Part shown: positions 1 to 9,664 of the stretch, piece after piece
Layout: every line of letters starts with the position of its first letter
How positions within the stretch are numbered: the stretch's first letter is position 1
From: a virus
Direction: 5' to 3' (one strand)
DNA length: 35,323 nucleotides
IMG/VR virus record: IMGVR_UViG_3300042945_001366
Coordinates: 1 to 35,323 of that record
Made by a program: the position numbers and the translations under genes
Notes under the pieces: generated by a model
Database searches by the model: none
Seen by the model: only the letters and a program-made list of their open reading frames with translations
Told to the model about the DNA's origin: nothing

Positions 1-1917
1 ACCTGTAATTCTAGAATACTCAGCTACAGCATTAGTAAACTTAGGATCCATCCAATTTTCTTTATACTTACTAGAGTTATAAAGTATTTTATTAATATTT
101 TGTAAAGCTTTATAATCTGCTTCACTTATAGGTTCACCTGTATTACCACCCATATTGTATTGCTGTACACCACCCATTTCATGTTTCCAACCTGCAGCAT
201 TACGTGCAAAATTAGCACGTTTAACTTGTGTAGAACTATAATCTTCACTGTTAGCCAATACGTGTCTTGCAAACTCTTGTACACCCATTCCTGCACGTTC
301 AGCACTTGCAGTAAATTTACCTTTATTTGCAGGGTTAATATGTATACCACCTTTTTCATACTTAGCATTAATTTTAGCTTCTTGCTCAAGCATTTCTTTA
401 GTAGGTTGTTTACCACTACCAGCATTAGCTCTTATATTATCCCATAATCCTCTTTGAGAATATGAACCATCTGCACGTTTAATCATTCCACCATTAGCAT
501 AATTAGCAATGTAATTACTTGCTTCTTTAGGTGACATATGTGCTTCTAATCTAGATCTTAATAATCCTTCAGGTAGTTTACCACCATTAGCATAAGTTAA
601 TGAATTGTAATCTTCATCACGCATATAATCATTTACAGTTGGTACCATCATTTGGCCACCAGCCATATACATACCACCCATTCTAGCCATTGCATATTCA
701 CCCTCATTACCTTCAGGCAAACCCATAGGTTCAGTATTTTCATTATCTCTTGAAGGTACTAGACCTAATCTTTTAGCATAATTTTTAACTTTCTCCTGTT
801 TAAGAGATTCTTGTTGAGCAAATAAGTTTTGAGAGTTAATCATCATAGCTTTTTTCAATTCTTTTTTAGCGTTAATTGATGCTTCATTAATAGGTAGTTT
901 ATCAAATTTTTTATCTAATTTGCTAGTATCATTTTTTTTATTTGCATCAGCAAATGACATATCTGTACCAGGTACTTTTAATTTATCAGAAAATATTATA
1001 CTACCACTAGGTATTTGTTGTTCAGTTAATTTAACACCACCTTCTTCATGAGAAGGAGCACTGTCAGGTAATTGTACAAATCCACCATCACTAGCTTTAA
1101 TGTAGTTTTCACCACCTTCTAGTTCAGCAACTATTTGACCACCATTTTTAAACATTTGTAATGAATTAACAAACAATGGTTTTTTATTAGGATTATCCCA
1201 AACTCTTTGCATACCACTACTTAATCCACCATTACCAAACATTCTAATATCTGTAATAGCTATTTTATTATCATAAGGAGTTTTAATAACACCACCTAAT
1301 GCATATTTCATTCCACCATATCTAGCATACACGCCAGCTTGTTGTGGACTCATAGTATTAGGTACACCTGTATTCATGTTAGGATTAATCATTGTAAGCA
1401 TATTTGCATTACTACCACCGGGTACACCTGCTGAACCTATTCCTTGACCTGCAGCCATAGATCCTAGTTTACCTAATGATGTAACCATGCTACCAGCCAT
1501 TTGTGCATTAGGATCACTTGCACTACCATATGATATACCTTGACCAATTCCTTGTGCTGCAGTACCTATTGCAGCTTCAGGAGATGCTAATCCTGTAAGA
1601 GCTCCTGTAATAGCACCTGCTGCTTTGCCATATCCAGCAATAGAATTTTGTTGCCTTATTTCATCTTCAGTAGAATTACCAGCTTTTTGCAAAGCCTTAT
1701 AACCCATATCAGTTAATTGATCAGTTGCACCCATTGTCATGGTGTCAAGCAATCCTTCACCTACGCCATACGCTCCAGCGCCTATATCTTTCCATACTCT
1801 GCCACCATCTCCATATTCAGAAACTCCATAATAAGGATTATATACAGCAGGTAATTTGAATGGCATTTGAGTGCCACCACTTTTATATTTTTTAACTAAA
1901 GATTTTTTATTTTTCAT
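1..1917 (-). CDS. Large Gly-Gly-rich internal virion (cargo-type) protein, 3' end missing
   Basis: The reading frame is open from an ATG at 1917 to the left edge, so at least 639 residues are present and the C-terminus lies outside the window. The protein is dotted with short motifs ending in Gly-Gly, usually preceded by an aromatic or Met residue (KYKSGG at 10-15, then MFGNGG, MFKNGG, TYANGG, NYANGG, KYEKGG). A hydrophobic Gly/Ala-rich stretch lies near residues 60-150. Residues about 520-580 begin GGIHI and continue through a segment with KGKFTA, VQEFARHVL and RANFARNA, a block I associate with internal or structural proteins of crAss-like and other Bacteroidota phages. It follows the muzzle gene, where crAss-like phages place virion cargo proteins. 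The function is inferred from position and repeats; no catalytic motif was recognised. Confidence 0.7.
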   Translation of the reverse strand, partial: MKNKKSLVKKYKSGGTQMPFKLPAVYNPYYGVSEYGDGGRVWKDIGAGAYGVGEGLLDTMTMGATDQLTDMGYKALQKAGNSTEDEIRQQNSIAGYGKAAGAITGALTGLASPEAAIGTAAQGIGQGISYGSASDPNAQMAGSMVTSLGKLGSMAAGQGIGSAGVPGGSNANMLTMINPNMNTGVPNTMSPQQAGVYARYGGMKYALGGVIKTPYDNKIAITDIRMFGNGGLSSGMQRVWDNPNKKPLFVNSLQMFKNGGQIVAELEGGENYIKASDGGFVQLPDSAPSHEEGGVKLTEQQIPSGSIIFSDKLKVPGTDMSFADANKKNDTSKLDKKFDKLPINEASINAKKELKKAMMINSQNLFAQQESLKQEKVKNYAKRLGLVPSRDNENTEPMGLPEGNEGEYAMARMGGMYMAGGQMMVPTVNDYMRDEDYNSLTYANGGKLPEGLLRSRLEAHMSPKEASNYIANYANGGMIKRADGSYSQRGLWDNIRANAGSGKQPTKEMLEQEAKINAKYEKGGIHINPANKGKFTASAERAGMGVQEFARHVLANSEDYSSTQVKRANFARNAAGWKHEMGGVQQYNMGGNTGEPISEADYKALQNINKILYNSSKYKENWMDPKFTNAVAEYSRITG

Positions 1918-1974
1918 GTATATAATTTATTATGTTATATATATATTTAATATAGTGTTTTTATTGATAAAGTG

Positions 1975-1982
1975 CAAATTTA
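1975..1982 (-). promoter_or_regulatory. Candidate -7 promoter element before the internal virion protein
   Basis: On the minus strand this reads TAAATTTG, a match to the Bacteroidota -7 consensus TAnnTTTG, in the 100-base spacer between the muzzle gene and the gene starting at 1917. It follows a hairpin at 1996-2012. No clear -33 TTG at the normal spacing was found, so the call is tentative. Confidence 0.35.
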
Positions 1983-1995
1983 TAATATAACATAA

Positions 1996-2012
1996 GGTGT
2001 TATAATAACACC
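1996..2012 (-). terminator. Hairpin after the muzzle gene, possible weak terminator
   Basis: GGTGTT and AACACC form a perfect 6-bp stem around a 5-base loop just beyond the stop codon of the 2018-6568 gene. On the minus strand it is followed by a T-rich but interrupted tract, so it could be a weak terminator or an mRNA 3' stabiliser. Confidence 0.4.
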
Positions 2013-2017
2013 AAATG

Positions 2018-5000
2018 TTATCTATCAGAAATGCGATAAGTTGATTTAAGATTATGTAGTATAAACCTGTTATTCAGTATGTTATTGTACTCCATATCAA
2101 CAACCAAGTATTTATCTCTCATTCTATCACCAAACAATGTTTTAGTTAATATAGTAGGATCAAATATAGATTTAGTGTTGATATTGTTTGTATCATAATT
2201 AACCTTATTTCTAGGTAATTGCATATTGTAACCTTGCTCAGATTTCCTTAAAGTAGGATTAGGAAATGTAGTACTTAATGTTACCCAGTCAGTATTCTGA
2301 TATTCATTATAAGCTCTTATCTTAGTGATTGTATTGTTAAGGTAAGGTATATCATCAGAATCTCCTAGATAATCGTTTATAACGTCTTTAAATAGCAAAT
2401 TATCCTTAATTGATTCACTTATCCAAGATAGGTTATCAAATACTTTAGTATATATTGGATTTTCATTAATATTAACTTTTAAAGTAGATGGATAAATATT
2501 GCCGTAAAACTTACAATAATCTCCTACATTGTGCAAATAAATTTTACTACGAACTCCTGTATCATATGAATTAATGCTATATAGTTTATTATGATTATTT
2601 AAATAAATGTATGGGGTAAAACTATAGAATGAACTAAATGCGCCTATTAAATCTGAGTAAACTATAGTATATTTTTCACTGTAATTAGGTGGTTCATCAG
2701 TTACGTAAGTATTTAAAAATGTGTAAATAAACTCATTATTAATGTAATCATAAGTTGTTAAAATACCTTTACCTATTATAGGATTATCATTAACTAGTAT
2801 ATGATCATGTAATACTTTATTTACAAAACCCCTATTACCTTTAGTATCACTTATAGGACTAACAGATTGGCCATCAAATAAGAATATCTTTTTATGCCTT
2901 GAGTCAACAAATGTAATATGTGTATTTGACCTATTAACTGACCATTGGTGTTTACTACCAGAGTCTATAGAATAATATACGTGTTTTTGTATTACTTCAC
3001 CTGTACCTATACCAATAGATTGTAAGTTTTGTGTAGTAACAGTTTCATAAGGGTTAACTATTAACAATCCTATTGCTCTATCTTGTACAAAGTACATATT
3101 GTTTTTAAGTATTTGTAAAGCATTTATAGGGCCATAACTACCTTCTACATCATAGTAATTATCTACAAATACACTAGTCCAACTATCAGATGTTTCACCA
3201 TTTATCTTAACCTCAGAGTAATAAACCCTATTGTTCCATTCATTTGTTAAATTAAAGAATATAGGTCTAGGGTAATATTTTTTAAGTGTATTTTCAAATG
3301 AAAAACTTGAAACATAAATATACTGATCTGATCCTGAAGCTGCACTTCCTGAATCATTATCTAAATCAGAGTTAACATGCAGTCCATCTCTTAAATCAAC
3401 ATTTTTATAAGATTGGTGTGGGAAATACCAAGTTTGTGAATGTTTTTCAGGAGGAGTTACTTGAGTTCCTCCCCAATTTTTAATACATTTTTGAGCATCT
3501 AATATTCCATGAAATACATCACCGCCAAATACTTTTATTTCATAAGTTCCATTTTCAGCAACAGGATAATATGCACCAGTAGGTATATATTCTCTATTAG
3601 CTCTTCTTGTATAGGTTCTACCGCCATATTGAGTTTTTAAAACACGAGGTTTAAAATGTATACCTAGTAATTTAGAATTACCTTGTACTGCTGCTGTTGA
3701 GCAAACTCCAGCAAATGTATAATTAGTCCAGTTAAATGAAGATCCTTTTAATCCAACAATAACTGTTGGTGATCCATTTGAATACCATCCTGATCCTCCA
3801 CTAGGATCCTGATCTCTATTATTATAAATAGCACCACCTACTGATGATAAAGCTGGACTGCTTGATCCTTGAGCTACATAAAAACCTTCTTTTATAGTGT
3901 GAATATAAGGTGCTCCAAAATATGATGTGTTGTAAAAAAAGCCATAACCTGAAGATATAGGTAAATTGTAGTATTTTTTTATGTAATATTTTTCAGCAGG
4001 ATTTGCTATACTAAAAAGACTTGGATTAATAGCACTATCTAATACTTTTTCATAAACTTCAGTTAAAATCATTTGATCATCTTCTTCAAAATCATCATTT
4101 GAATTATCTACAAGTGACTCCATTGAGTGATAGCATATTAAATCTTTACTAGCATATCCATTACTTGCAGGAAGCACAATTGGATCACAAGAATCTAAAT
4201 TTAAAGCTGATGGAGTAGTATAATGACTATAAGGCATATAATAATTACTATCTGCTACACCTGTAGCAACTTGTGTAATTAAACCATGAGATTTAATAGT
4301 TCTGTCAGCTTGAGTTCTTAAACATCTAACTATTTCATAACCAGATATAATATTAGAAACTTCTTTAGGTATGTTAATTTCAAAGTTAATATAAGGAACT
4401 ACAAGATATGCACTTTCATCTGAAGTAGTAGTATCATAAAACATGCTTCTAAAATCAGGACATTGTGCACCTTGTTCAGTTTCATCACGTAATGCTGGAT
4501 CAGCCGTATCTGAATAGTCAGGAAATTTAATATCTCCTATCCATTTAACAAATGAAGTTTCTCCAGTACGTGATTTAAACACTATACCAAAACTATATAT
4601 TTCATTATGTTGATATGATCTAAATGCTCCTGATAGATATTCAAGAGCCATAGTATTTAAACTATTATTTTGCTTGTATCTTTGATTAGGAGCTCCATTA
4701 AAAAATGTAGGATCTAAAAATGAACCATTTGATAAACCTGCAGCTTTTCTATAACCATTGGGATATAACTGACCACTACCAGGATTATCTCTTGCAGTAC
4801 CCTCTTGAGTACTTGTGCCATTTACAGGCCACTCAGGAAATGCATCAGCTCTTAATAATAAATTACCAAATGAATAACTTATATTAGGACCTGAACCACC
4901 TACAACAGAACTAAGTCTTTTGTACTTCATTGTGAAGTCAAAGTTAGGATCTTCAGTAGTACTCATACCTAAGTTAATTAAAGGTATAAGGTCAGCATCT

Positions 5001-6568
5001 TGTGGTATATTTGCGTAATCATTTACAGTTGATATAGTATAAGGTTGAGGAACTGTGTCACCTTCGTATTGCAAAACATCAAAATCATCTTGATTTTGTA
5101 TAAACCTATAAGTTCTAGTATCGTATGCGTCAAGTATTGTATCTATATCACTTCTAACATTTCCAAAGAATAGTCTATTATCTTTTTGTTCAATAGTTTT
5201 ACAGTGACTAAATAATACATTTTCAATAAGCAATTCGTCAACAGTAATTTCTTCATTAGTATTAGGATCATTAACCCATGTAGTTAATATAGTTGAATTA
5301 CCATTTATTACTTGTGTATCAAATTTGTAAACATAAAATAAATTTATATTTGCTACATCTCTAGTAATTATAACAAACTCTATATTATCATAATCTGTGT
5401 CAACTCCTTGCACTTCAAATCTAAGAGCTTTATTAACTCCACCAGGAACACCTGTTGCTGCAATACTACTAAAGTTATTTAAAAACTTTGTAAAGTTTGA
5501 AGTCTTTTGAGGAATAGGTGCAATTATATTTGATAAACTTGAATAGTTTGTTATAGCACCATTATTCTTTGTTAACCTATAAGCGCATTGATAAGTAGCA
5601 GTATCTGATATATTATTAACAGCGCCATTGTCTATAACTTCATTTAATACCGGAACTGACATATTAGTTAATGGACGTAAATTTGTCAAATCAACATTTA
5701 ATGCCATTAAGTTAGGATCTTTTACATTCACTGTTCTTACAGGATTATAAAAGTCTGTCCAATAAATACGTTGTAAATTATTTAATTCATATCTGCCTAT
5801 TGCAGCAGATGTAGGTATAGGATGATTTATTGTAAAGTTTAAATAGTTGTTGTACAGCAAATATACTGTAGTAGTTTTAAGTAATTCATCATAAACTAAT
5901 TCCCATATTTGACCTATTTTATTAGTGTTTGTTTTGTGACATGTAAATATGTAAATATTTTCATTAATAAAAGTAGATCCTATTACTACTAATGGATCTG
6001 ATAAACTTACACTTGGAACAAAAGGTGTATTAGCAACACTTGTTAAATTACCATCAGCATCTACATAATCTATTCCTGAAGTTCCACTTACTTGAGTAAT
6101 AGTAACTACTGGTTCAGTTGATAAATCTCCACCGCATCCTTTGTATTCAGGTTGCTGATATATTACAATGTAATCAGAATTGTATGCTAATGCAAATGCA
6201 GCAGTTCCTGTTGATGTACCATAACAATTAGGTAAAGAACTTATTAACCCAACAAAAGAATTTATATTAGTGTTTTCATTAATAAGAATATTTGGTGTAG
6301 TTTCTCCATTTACAGTAATTGTAACAACTCCTGGTAAGAAGTTATTATCTACATCATATTCCTTTCTTATAGCCAACTTATAAACACTTCTTATTACAGG
6401 AAAACTTATTTGGCATTCATTCCCTTTAATATTTACTAAGGATGCATTAGAACTACCTAATTCAGTTACAGGTCTAAAATTTAAAGCTTTTACGTACTGA
6501 TCCTTAGCCTGATATAATTTAGATATATCAGAATTCATTCCGTTTTGAAAAGTATTATTACTATCCAT
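2018..6568 (-). CDS. Tail muzzle/stabilisation protein, crAss-like
   Basis: This 1516-residue protein is the largest in the window. Its opening (FQNGMN at 7-12, then DISKLYQAKDQYVKALNFR and a SLVNIKGNE segment near residues 40-55) resembles the long tail or 'stabilisation' proteins of crAss-like phages that form the distal tail muzzle. The rest is rich in Asn, Tyr, Ser and Thr with little helix, as expected for a beta-rich virion protein; there is no signal peptide or membrane segment. Its ATG overlaps the stop of the preceding ring-protein gene by one base (TAATG), implying translational coupling with the connector proteins. The length fits muzzle proteins (about 1400-1500 residues). Assignment rests on length, N-terminus and gene order. 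Confidence 0.7.
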   Translation of the reverse strand: MDSNNTFQNGMNSDISKLYQAKDQYVKALNFRPVTELGSSNASLVNIKGNECQISFPVIRSVYKLAIRKEYDVDNNFLPGVVTITVNGETTPNILINENTNINSFVGLISSLPNCYGTSTGTAAFALAYNSDYIVIYQQPEYKGCGGDLSTEPVVTITQVSGTSGIDYVDADGNLTSVANTPFVPSVSLSDPLVVIGSTFINENIYIFTCHKTNTNKIGQIWELVYDELLKTTTVYLLYNNYLNFTINHPIPTSAAIGRYELNNLQRIYWTDFYNPVRTVNVKDPNLMALNVDLTNLRPLTNMSVPVLNEVIDNGAVNNISDTATYQCAYRLTKNNGAITNYSSLSNIIAPIPQKTSNFTKFLNNFSSIAATGVPGGVNKALRFEVQGVDTDYDNIEFVIITRDVANINLFYVYKFDTQVINGNSTILTTWVNDPNTNEEITVDELLIENVLFSHCKTIEQKDNRLFFGNVRSDIDTILDAYDTRTYRFIQNQDDFDVLQYEGDTVPQPYTISTVNDYANIPQDADLIPLINLGMSTTEDPNFDFTMKYKRLSSVVGGSGPNISYSFGNLLLRADAFPEWPVNGTSTQEGTARDNPGSGQLYPNGYRKAAGLSNGSFLDPTFFNGAPNQRYKQNNSLNTMALEYLSGAFRSYQHNEIYSFGIVFKSRTGETSFVKWIGDIKFPDYSDTADPALRDETEQGAQCPDFRSMFYDTTTSDESAYLVVPYINFEINIPKEVSNIISGYEIVRCLRTQADRTIKSHGLITQVATGVADSNYYMPYSHYTTPSALNLDSCDPIVLPASNGYASKDLICYHSMESLVDNSNDDFEEDDQMILTEVYEKVLDSAINPSLFSIANPAEKYYIKKYYNLPISSGYGFFYNTSYFGAPYIHTIKEGFYVAQGSSSPALSSVGGAIYNNRDQDPSGGSGWYSNGSPTVIVGLKGSSFNWTNYTFAGVCSTAAVQGNSKLLGIHFKPRVLKTQYGGRTYTRRANREYIPTGAYYPVAENGTYEIKVFGGDVFHGILDAQKCIKNWGGTQVTPPEKHSQTWYFPHQSYKNVDLRDGLHVNSDLDNDSGSAASGSDQYIYVSSFSFENTLKKYYPRPIFFNLTNEWNNRVYYSEVKINGETSDSWTSVFVDNYYDVEGSYGPINALQILKNNMYFVQDRAIGLLIVNPYETVTTQNLQSIGIGTGEVIQKHVYYSIDSGSKHQWSVNRSNTHITFVDSRHKKIFLFDGQSVSPISDTKGNRGFVNKVLHDHILVNDNPIIGKGILTTYDYINNEFIYTFLNTYVTDEPPNYSEKYTIVYSDLIGAFSSFYSFTPYIYLNNHNKLYSINSYDTGVRSKIYLHNVGDYCKFYGNIYPSTLKVNINENPIYTKVFDNLSWISESIKDNLLFKDVINDYLGDSDDIPYLNNTITKIRAYNEYQNTDWVTLSTTFPNPTLRKSEQGYNMQLPRNKVNYDTNNINTKSIFDPTILTKTLFGDRMRDKYLVVDMEYNNILNNRFILHNLKSTYRISDR

Positions 6569-7287
6569 TAGTGACGTTTTAAATTCTCTACGTTATTAAT
6601 ATTCCTAAAGTTTGTAGTGTAAGCGTTTTGACTAGGTATCAACCTAACCATAACATTCTTCAAGCTGTTTAATTGTGCAAGATTTGGCATATTTGCAGAT
6701 CCTTTAGCAGCTGCTACGTACCATAACCATTCTTGTTCAGACTTTTGCATAACTTTATCAGCAGTATTTCCTTTACGCCAATCTCTGTAATCAATCATAT
6801 ATGTTACATATGATGAACAGGCTTTCATGAAATGAACATCATCTGGTATTAAAGGATAACCTTCATCATCAACTGGTACACCTAAATATGATATACAAAT
6901 GTAATCTTGTTGCCTTATTTGAGATTCAGTTATATCAGTTATAATATAACTATTATTAATATAGAATTTATTTTCAGTACAGCATCTTGGCAATATATTA
7001 GTTTCACATCCAAATTCAGGAATTTGACTAGCATTTGCCCAAGATAATACTCCGTTAATATAAGATATTGTTATTAACTTATAGAAATTAGCTGGTAATT
7101 TAACTTTACCATCAACGATAGGTAAGTTAGTAGATATTTCATCATACTGATAAAACGTACCTATTAATTCTAAGGCTTCAGCAATCCACTCAATTACATG
7201 AGATTCATTAATCTCAGTTGTTAGACCTAAATCCCTATATAGTTTAGCCATTACAGCCTTACTACTTACATATCCATTTATTGCCAT
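6568..7287 (-). CDS. Tail ring / head-tail connector protein
   Basis: 239 residues. A helical N-terminus (VSSKAVMAKLYRDLGLT, then HVIEWIAEALELIGTFYQY) leads into a beta segment with a 'KLPANFYKLITI' stretch, the pattern of short-tailed phage ring or tail-tubular-A-like proteins of crAss-like phages. It is coupled to its neighbours on both sides by one-base overlaps. It should form part of the ring stack joining portal to muzzle. A second ring-like protein (7729-8415) lies two genes upstream with a related layout (helical N-terminus, then 'WILPINCLDLIEV'). Which corresponds to which ring in crAss001-type virions cannot be decided by eye. Confidence 0.6.
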   Translation of the reverse strand: MAINGYVSSKAVMAKLYRDLGLTTEINESHVIEWIAEALELIGTFYQYDEISTNLPIVDGKVKLPANFYKLITISYINGVLSWANASQIPEFGCETNILPRCCTENKFYINNSYIITDITESQIRQQDYICISYLGVPVDDEGYPLIPDDVHFMKACSSYVTYMIDYRDWRKGNTADKVMQKSEQEWLWYVAAAKGSANMPNLAQLNSLKNVMVRLIPSQNAYTTNFRNINNVENLKRH

Positions 7288-7724
7288 TAATTATAAAAAT
7301 CTAATTGTTTATTATTTACAGCATCAGCTATTAATCTTGATGCAGTTCTACAAGGTTTAAAACTATAGTATCTTTTACCTTTTACTCCGCAGTGAACTTT
7401 ACTCCATTTCCATTTATAACCATACATTGAACCATGATATATAATCATATTCTGTTCTTTACTAAGCTTATAATTAACCCTCCAATTCCTTTTATTATCC
7501 TCAGTAAATGTATTTTGAAACTTATGTATAAATAACTTACCTAATTTAAAAGGTAAAGTTAATGTTTCACTGTTGTAAATTATCTTAGTCCTAACTTCTA
7601 AATTAAACTCTTTTAGAATTTTAGAATAAGTTTTGTAATCTACATAACTCCTATTCTTTTTTATAGCAGTTTCTTTATAATATTTGTAAAAATCTCTAAG
7701 TCCTATATCCTTAGTGTAACCCAT
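7287..7724 (-). CDS. Small basic tail-module protein, conserved crAss-like type
   Basis: 145 residues, Lys/Tyr/Trp-rich, with an N-terminal 'DFYKYYKE' and a central 'LTLPFKLGKLFIHKF' followed by aromatic-basic segments (GYKWKWSKV, KRYYSFKPCR). I associate this pattern with a small protein found between the ring-protein genes of crAss-like phages; its role is unknown to me. It has no membrane segment and no enzymatic motif. It lies 4 bases after one ring-protein gene and overlaps the next by one base, so it is probably made with the tail connector proteins and could be a tail assembly factor. Confidence 0.5.
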   Translation of the reverse strand: MGYTKDIGLRDFYKYYKETAIKKNRSYVDYKTYSKILKEFNLEVRTKIIYNSETLTLPFKLGKLFIHKFQNTFTEDNKRNWRVNYKLSKEQNMIIYHGSMYGYKWKWSKVHCGVKGKRYYSFKPCRTASRLIADAVNNKQLDFYN

Positions 7725-7728
7725 TTAT

Positions 7729-8415
7729 TTATTGTTTTGTTGGTAATCTATCTAATGTATTGCTAGAATCATTAGTGTTATCCTGTGGCATACTCATGAA
7801 TGGATATATCTTAGTTTTTAAAACTATATTAGTTATATCGCTAGCCATTTTTAAACTTATAGGATAAAATGAATTAATATCATAGCAAGTATTTCCATCG
7901 CAGCTTACGTAATTAGATAAATCTGATGGAGTTTCCCATAAACCATATACATTTATTCTATTTAAAAACTGAGAATTTATAATGTAAATATAGTTATTTT
8001 TTAAATACCATTTAGTTTTATCTGTAGTATATTTGTTATAATTGTTGTATTTACTTTCAAATGCAGTACTTTTAGATAATATATTACCAGATATATCTTC
8101 AACTCTTACAATTGAATTATCATGTACAGTATCAATAGTACTAGGAACTTGCTGTTGAGTTCTTAATATTTTGCAATTAGTAGTTACTTCACAGCATTCA
8201 GATTTATCAACTTCTATTAAATCTAAACAGTTTATTGGAAGTATCCAACTATCATTAATATCATCTTTCTTTTCTAATGATTGAGCAATAAGCATTGATC
8301 TTACTTCATCAATCCAATATTGAATTTGAGCATCTTCTATACGAAAATCAATAGGGTTACTACCACTAGTTGCAATATTCCTTATATCAGATATTATCTT
8401 ATTAGCTGTTACCAT
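7729..8415 (-). CDS. Tail ring / connector protein (second copy-type)
   Basis: 228 residues. It begins with two predicted helices (KIISDIRNIAT and DAQIQYWIDEVRSMLIAQS), then 'DSWILPINCLDLIEVDKSECC', followed by a beta-rich body. This resembles gp4/tail-tubular-A-like adaptor proteins and the ring proteins of crAss-like phages. It lies between the lysis cassette and a small basic protein, in one run with the second ring protein and the muzzle gene. Cys pairs occur around residues 72-80. The function is inferred from fold pattern and gene order. Confidence 0.55.
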   Translation of the reverse strand: MVTANKIISDIRNIATSGSNPIDFRIEDAQIQYWIDEVRSMLIAQSLEKKDDINDSWILPINCLDLIEVDKSECCEVTTNCKILRTQQQVPSTIDTVHDNSIVRVEDISGNILSKSTAFESKYNNYNKYTTDKTKWYLKNNYIYIINSQFLNRINVYGLWETPSDLSNYVSCDGNTCYDINSFYPISLKMASDITNIVLKTKIYPFMSMPQDNTNDSSNTLDRLPTKQ

Positions 8416-8416
8416 T

Positions 8417-8956
8417 TTATACTATTTTATTATATACTTTAAATATACTCCAACCTAAGAATGTAAGTAAAACAATCCATGCTGTGTAACCTGATTTAAT
8501 TATAAATGATTGCCATGCAGTAACTTTGTATATTATTTTAGGTTCAAGAGTTACCTTTTTATTCTCAATTCTTAACTTATTATTTTCAATTGTAATCTTT
8601 TCATTAACTTGTAATAAACTATCAACATCACATTTCTGAACTAATGTATTATTTTTAGTATCAGTATATAATGTTTGTTTAATGCCGTTTTTCTTAGTTT
8701 GTTTATAGAAAGGTTTTAACTTACCTGTACTATCACAAAATTGATCACATGGCCCAGGAATAACTATTGAAGGGCCTTGTATAGTTTTATAAACAGTATC
8801 ATGTACTGTTATAGTTTTACTCCATGAAGAGTCAATTATTGTTACAACTTCAGTTAATACTGGACATTCAGAACATATCTTAGCACGTTTCTTTTCAGTA
8901 ATACAGCTTACTAATAGTAATAGTATTGCAATTATTAATATTTTACTTTTCTTCAT
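8417..8956 (-). CDS. Predicted one-piece spanin (lipoprotein with C-terminal membrane anchor)
   Basis: 179 residues. Residues 2-17 are a short lipoprotein signal ending in the lipobox LLVSC, with Cys18 as the predicted lipidated residue for the inner leaflet of the outer membrane. A coiled-coil-prone stretch rich in Glu, Asn and Lys (about 113-140, with NEKITIENNKLRIENKK) precedes a C-terminal hydrophobic segment (about 150-172, 'WIVLLTFLGW') and a short basic tail. A lipoprotein end plus an inner-membrane end in one chain is the design of u-spanins such as phage T1 gp11, which join the two membranes in the last step of lysis. The start overlaps the holin-like gene by 14 bases, and the endolysin lies just upstream. 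Confidence 0.6.
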   Translation of the reverse strand: MKKSKILIIAILLLLVSCITEKKRAKICSECPVLTEVVTIIDSSWSKTITVHDTVYKTIQGPSIVIPGPCDQFCDSTGKLKPFYKQTKKNGIKQTLYTDTKNNTLVQKCDVDSLLQVNEKITIENNKLRIENKKVTLEPKIIYKVTAWQSFIIKSGYTAWIVLLTFLGWSIFKVYNKIV

Positions 8957-9164
8957 CTTTAAAAAAATTTGTTAAAAACTTACCAGTTATACCTATAAAT
9001 AAAGTAATACCTATAATTATTTTAAGTTCCTTAGAACTATAAACTGTTTTTAGATCATCAAATGCCATTAAACCACCTGCACCTACTATAGCTGCAGATG
9101 CTAATAAAGCATCACCTATTTTTCTCCATTTCTTAGGAGTTGTTTTGTAATAATTTTTCAACAT
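8943..9164 (-). CDS. Small membrane protein, probable holin
   Basis: 73 residues with a basic N-terminus (KNYYKTTPKKWRK), two hydrophobic segments (about 18-36, with ALLASAAIVGAGGLM; and about 47-66, with IIIGITLFIGITGKFL) and a charged C-terminus DEEK. This is the size and topology of a two-helix holin. It lies one base after the endolysin stop and overlaps the spanin-like gene, giving a compact endolysin-holin-spanin cassette. Holins share little sequence, so the call depends on topology and context. Confidence 0.6.
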   Translation of the reverse strand: MLKNYYKTTPKKWRKIGDALLASAAIVGAGGLMAFDDLKTVYSSKELKIIIGITLFIGITGKFLTNFFKDEEK

Positions 9165-9165
9165 A

Positions 9166-9630
9166 TTATTTATCTAGTATTGGTGGGTGAATAAATATAG
9201 AAACACTATATTTCCTTTCTCTTATCATAACTACACCACCATTAGAGTCATTATTAAGAGCTGTGTTACCTTCAATTGTTTGAAAACTACCATTGCCTAA
9301 GTCTTTAACAAAGATGCCTGTATGGTCATATCTACCATCTCCATTCCAATCAAATAATACTATATCTCCAGCCTTAGGGGTTTTAGTAATCCATTTCTTA
9401 TCCCTAAAATATGCATAACCTGATTGGCAACCTGCAAATCCTGGAAATCTAAATCCTATTTTAGGTAAAGGTAAACCTACTTCATTATAACACCAACTAA
9501 CAAATAATGCACACCATGCTACACCATTATATTTTGCCCATTCACCATATTTCTGTTTATTAGAATTTTTTGGTTCTTCACAAGTACCAACTTCTAATTT
9601 AGCAATATCTACTATCTTTTGACCTTTCAT
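9166..9630 (-). CDS. CHAP-domain endolysin
   Basis: 154 residues, essentially one CHAP (NlpC/P60-like) domain that cleaves peptidoglycan as an amidase or endopeptidase. The catalytic Cys lies in 'VAWCALFVSWC' (Cys40), the His in 'YDHTGIF' (His103), and a supporting acidic/amide pair in 'TIEGN' (Glu120, Asn122). 'PKAGDIVLFDW' is the typical CHAP strand before the His. There is no signal peptide and no separate cell-wall-binding domain, as usual for Gram-negative hosts; export would depend on the holin encoded next. A possible weak terminator and AT-rich promoter-like spacer precede it, so the cassette may have its own transcript. Confidence 0.85.
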   Translation of the reverse strand: MKGQKIVDIAKLEVGTCEEPKNSNKQKYGEWAKYNGVAWCALFVSWCYNEVGLPLPKIGFRFPGFAGCQSGYAYFRDKKWITKTPKAGDIVLFDWNGDGRYDHTGIFVKDLGNGSFQTIEGNTALNNDSNGGVVMIRERKYSVSIFIHPPILDK

Positions 9631-9664
9631 ATATATAATATAACATTATTTACTTAAATAAGCA

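Noticed and set aside
126-447. Open frames on both strands near the left edge
   Set aside because: They lie inside the longer minus-strand frame 1-1917, whose translation is clearly protein-like and continuous.
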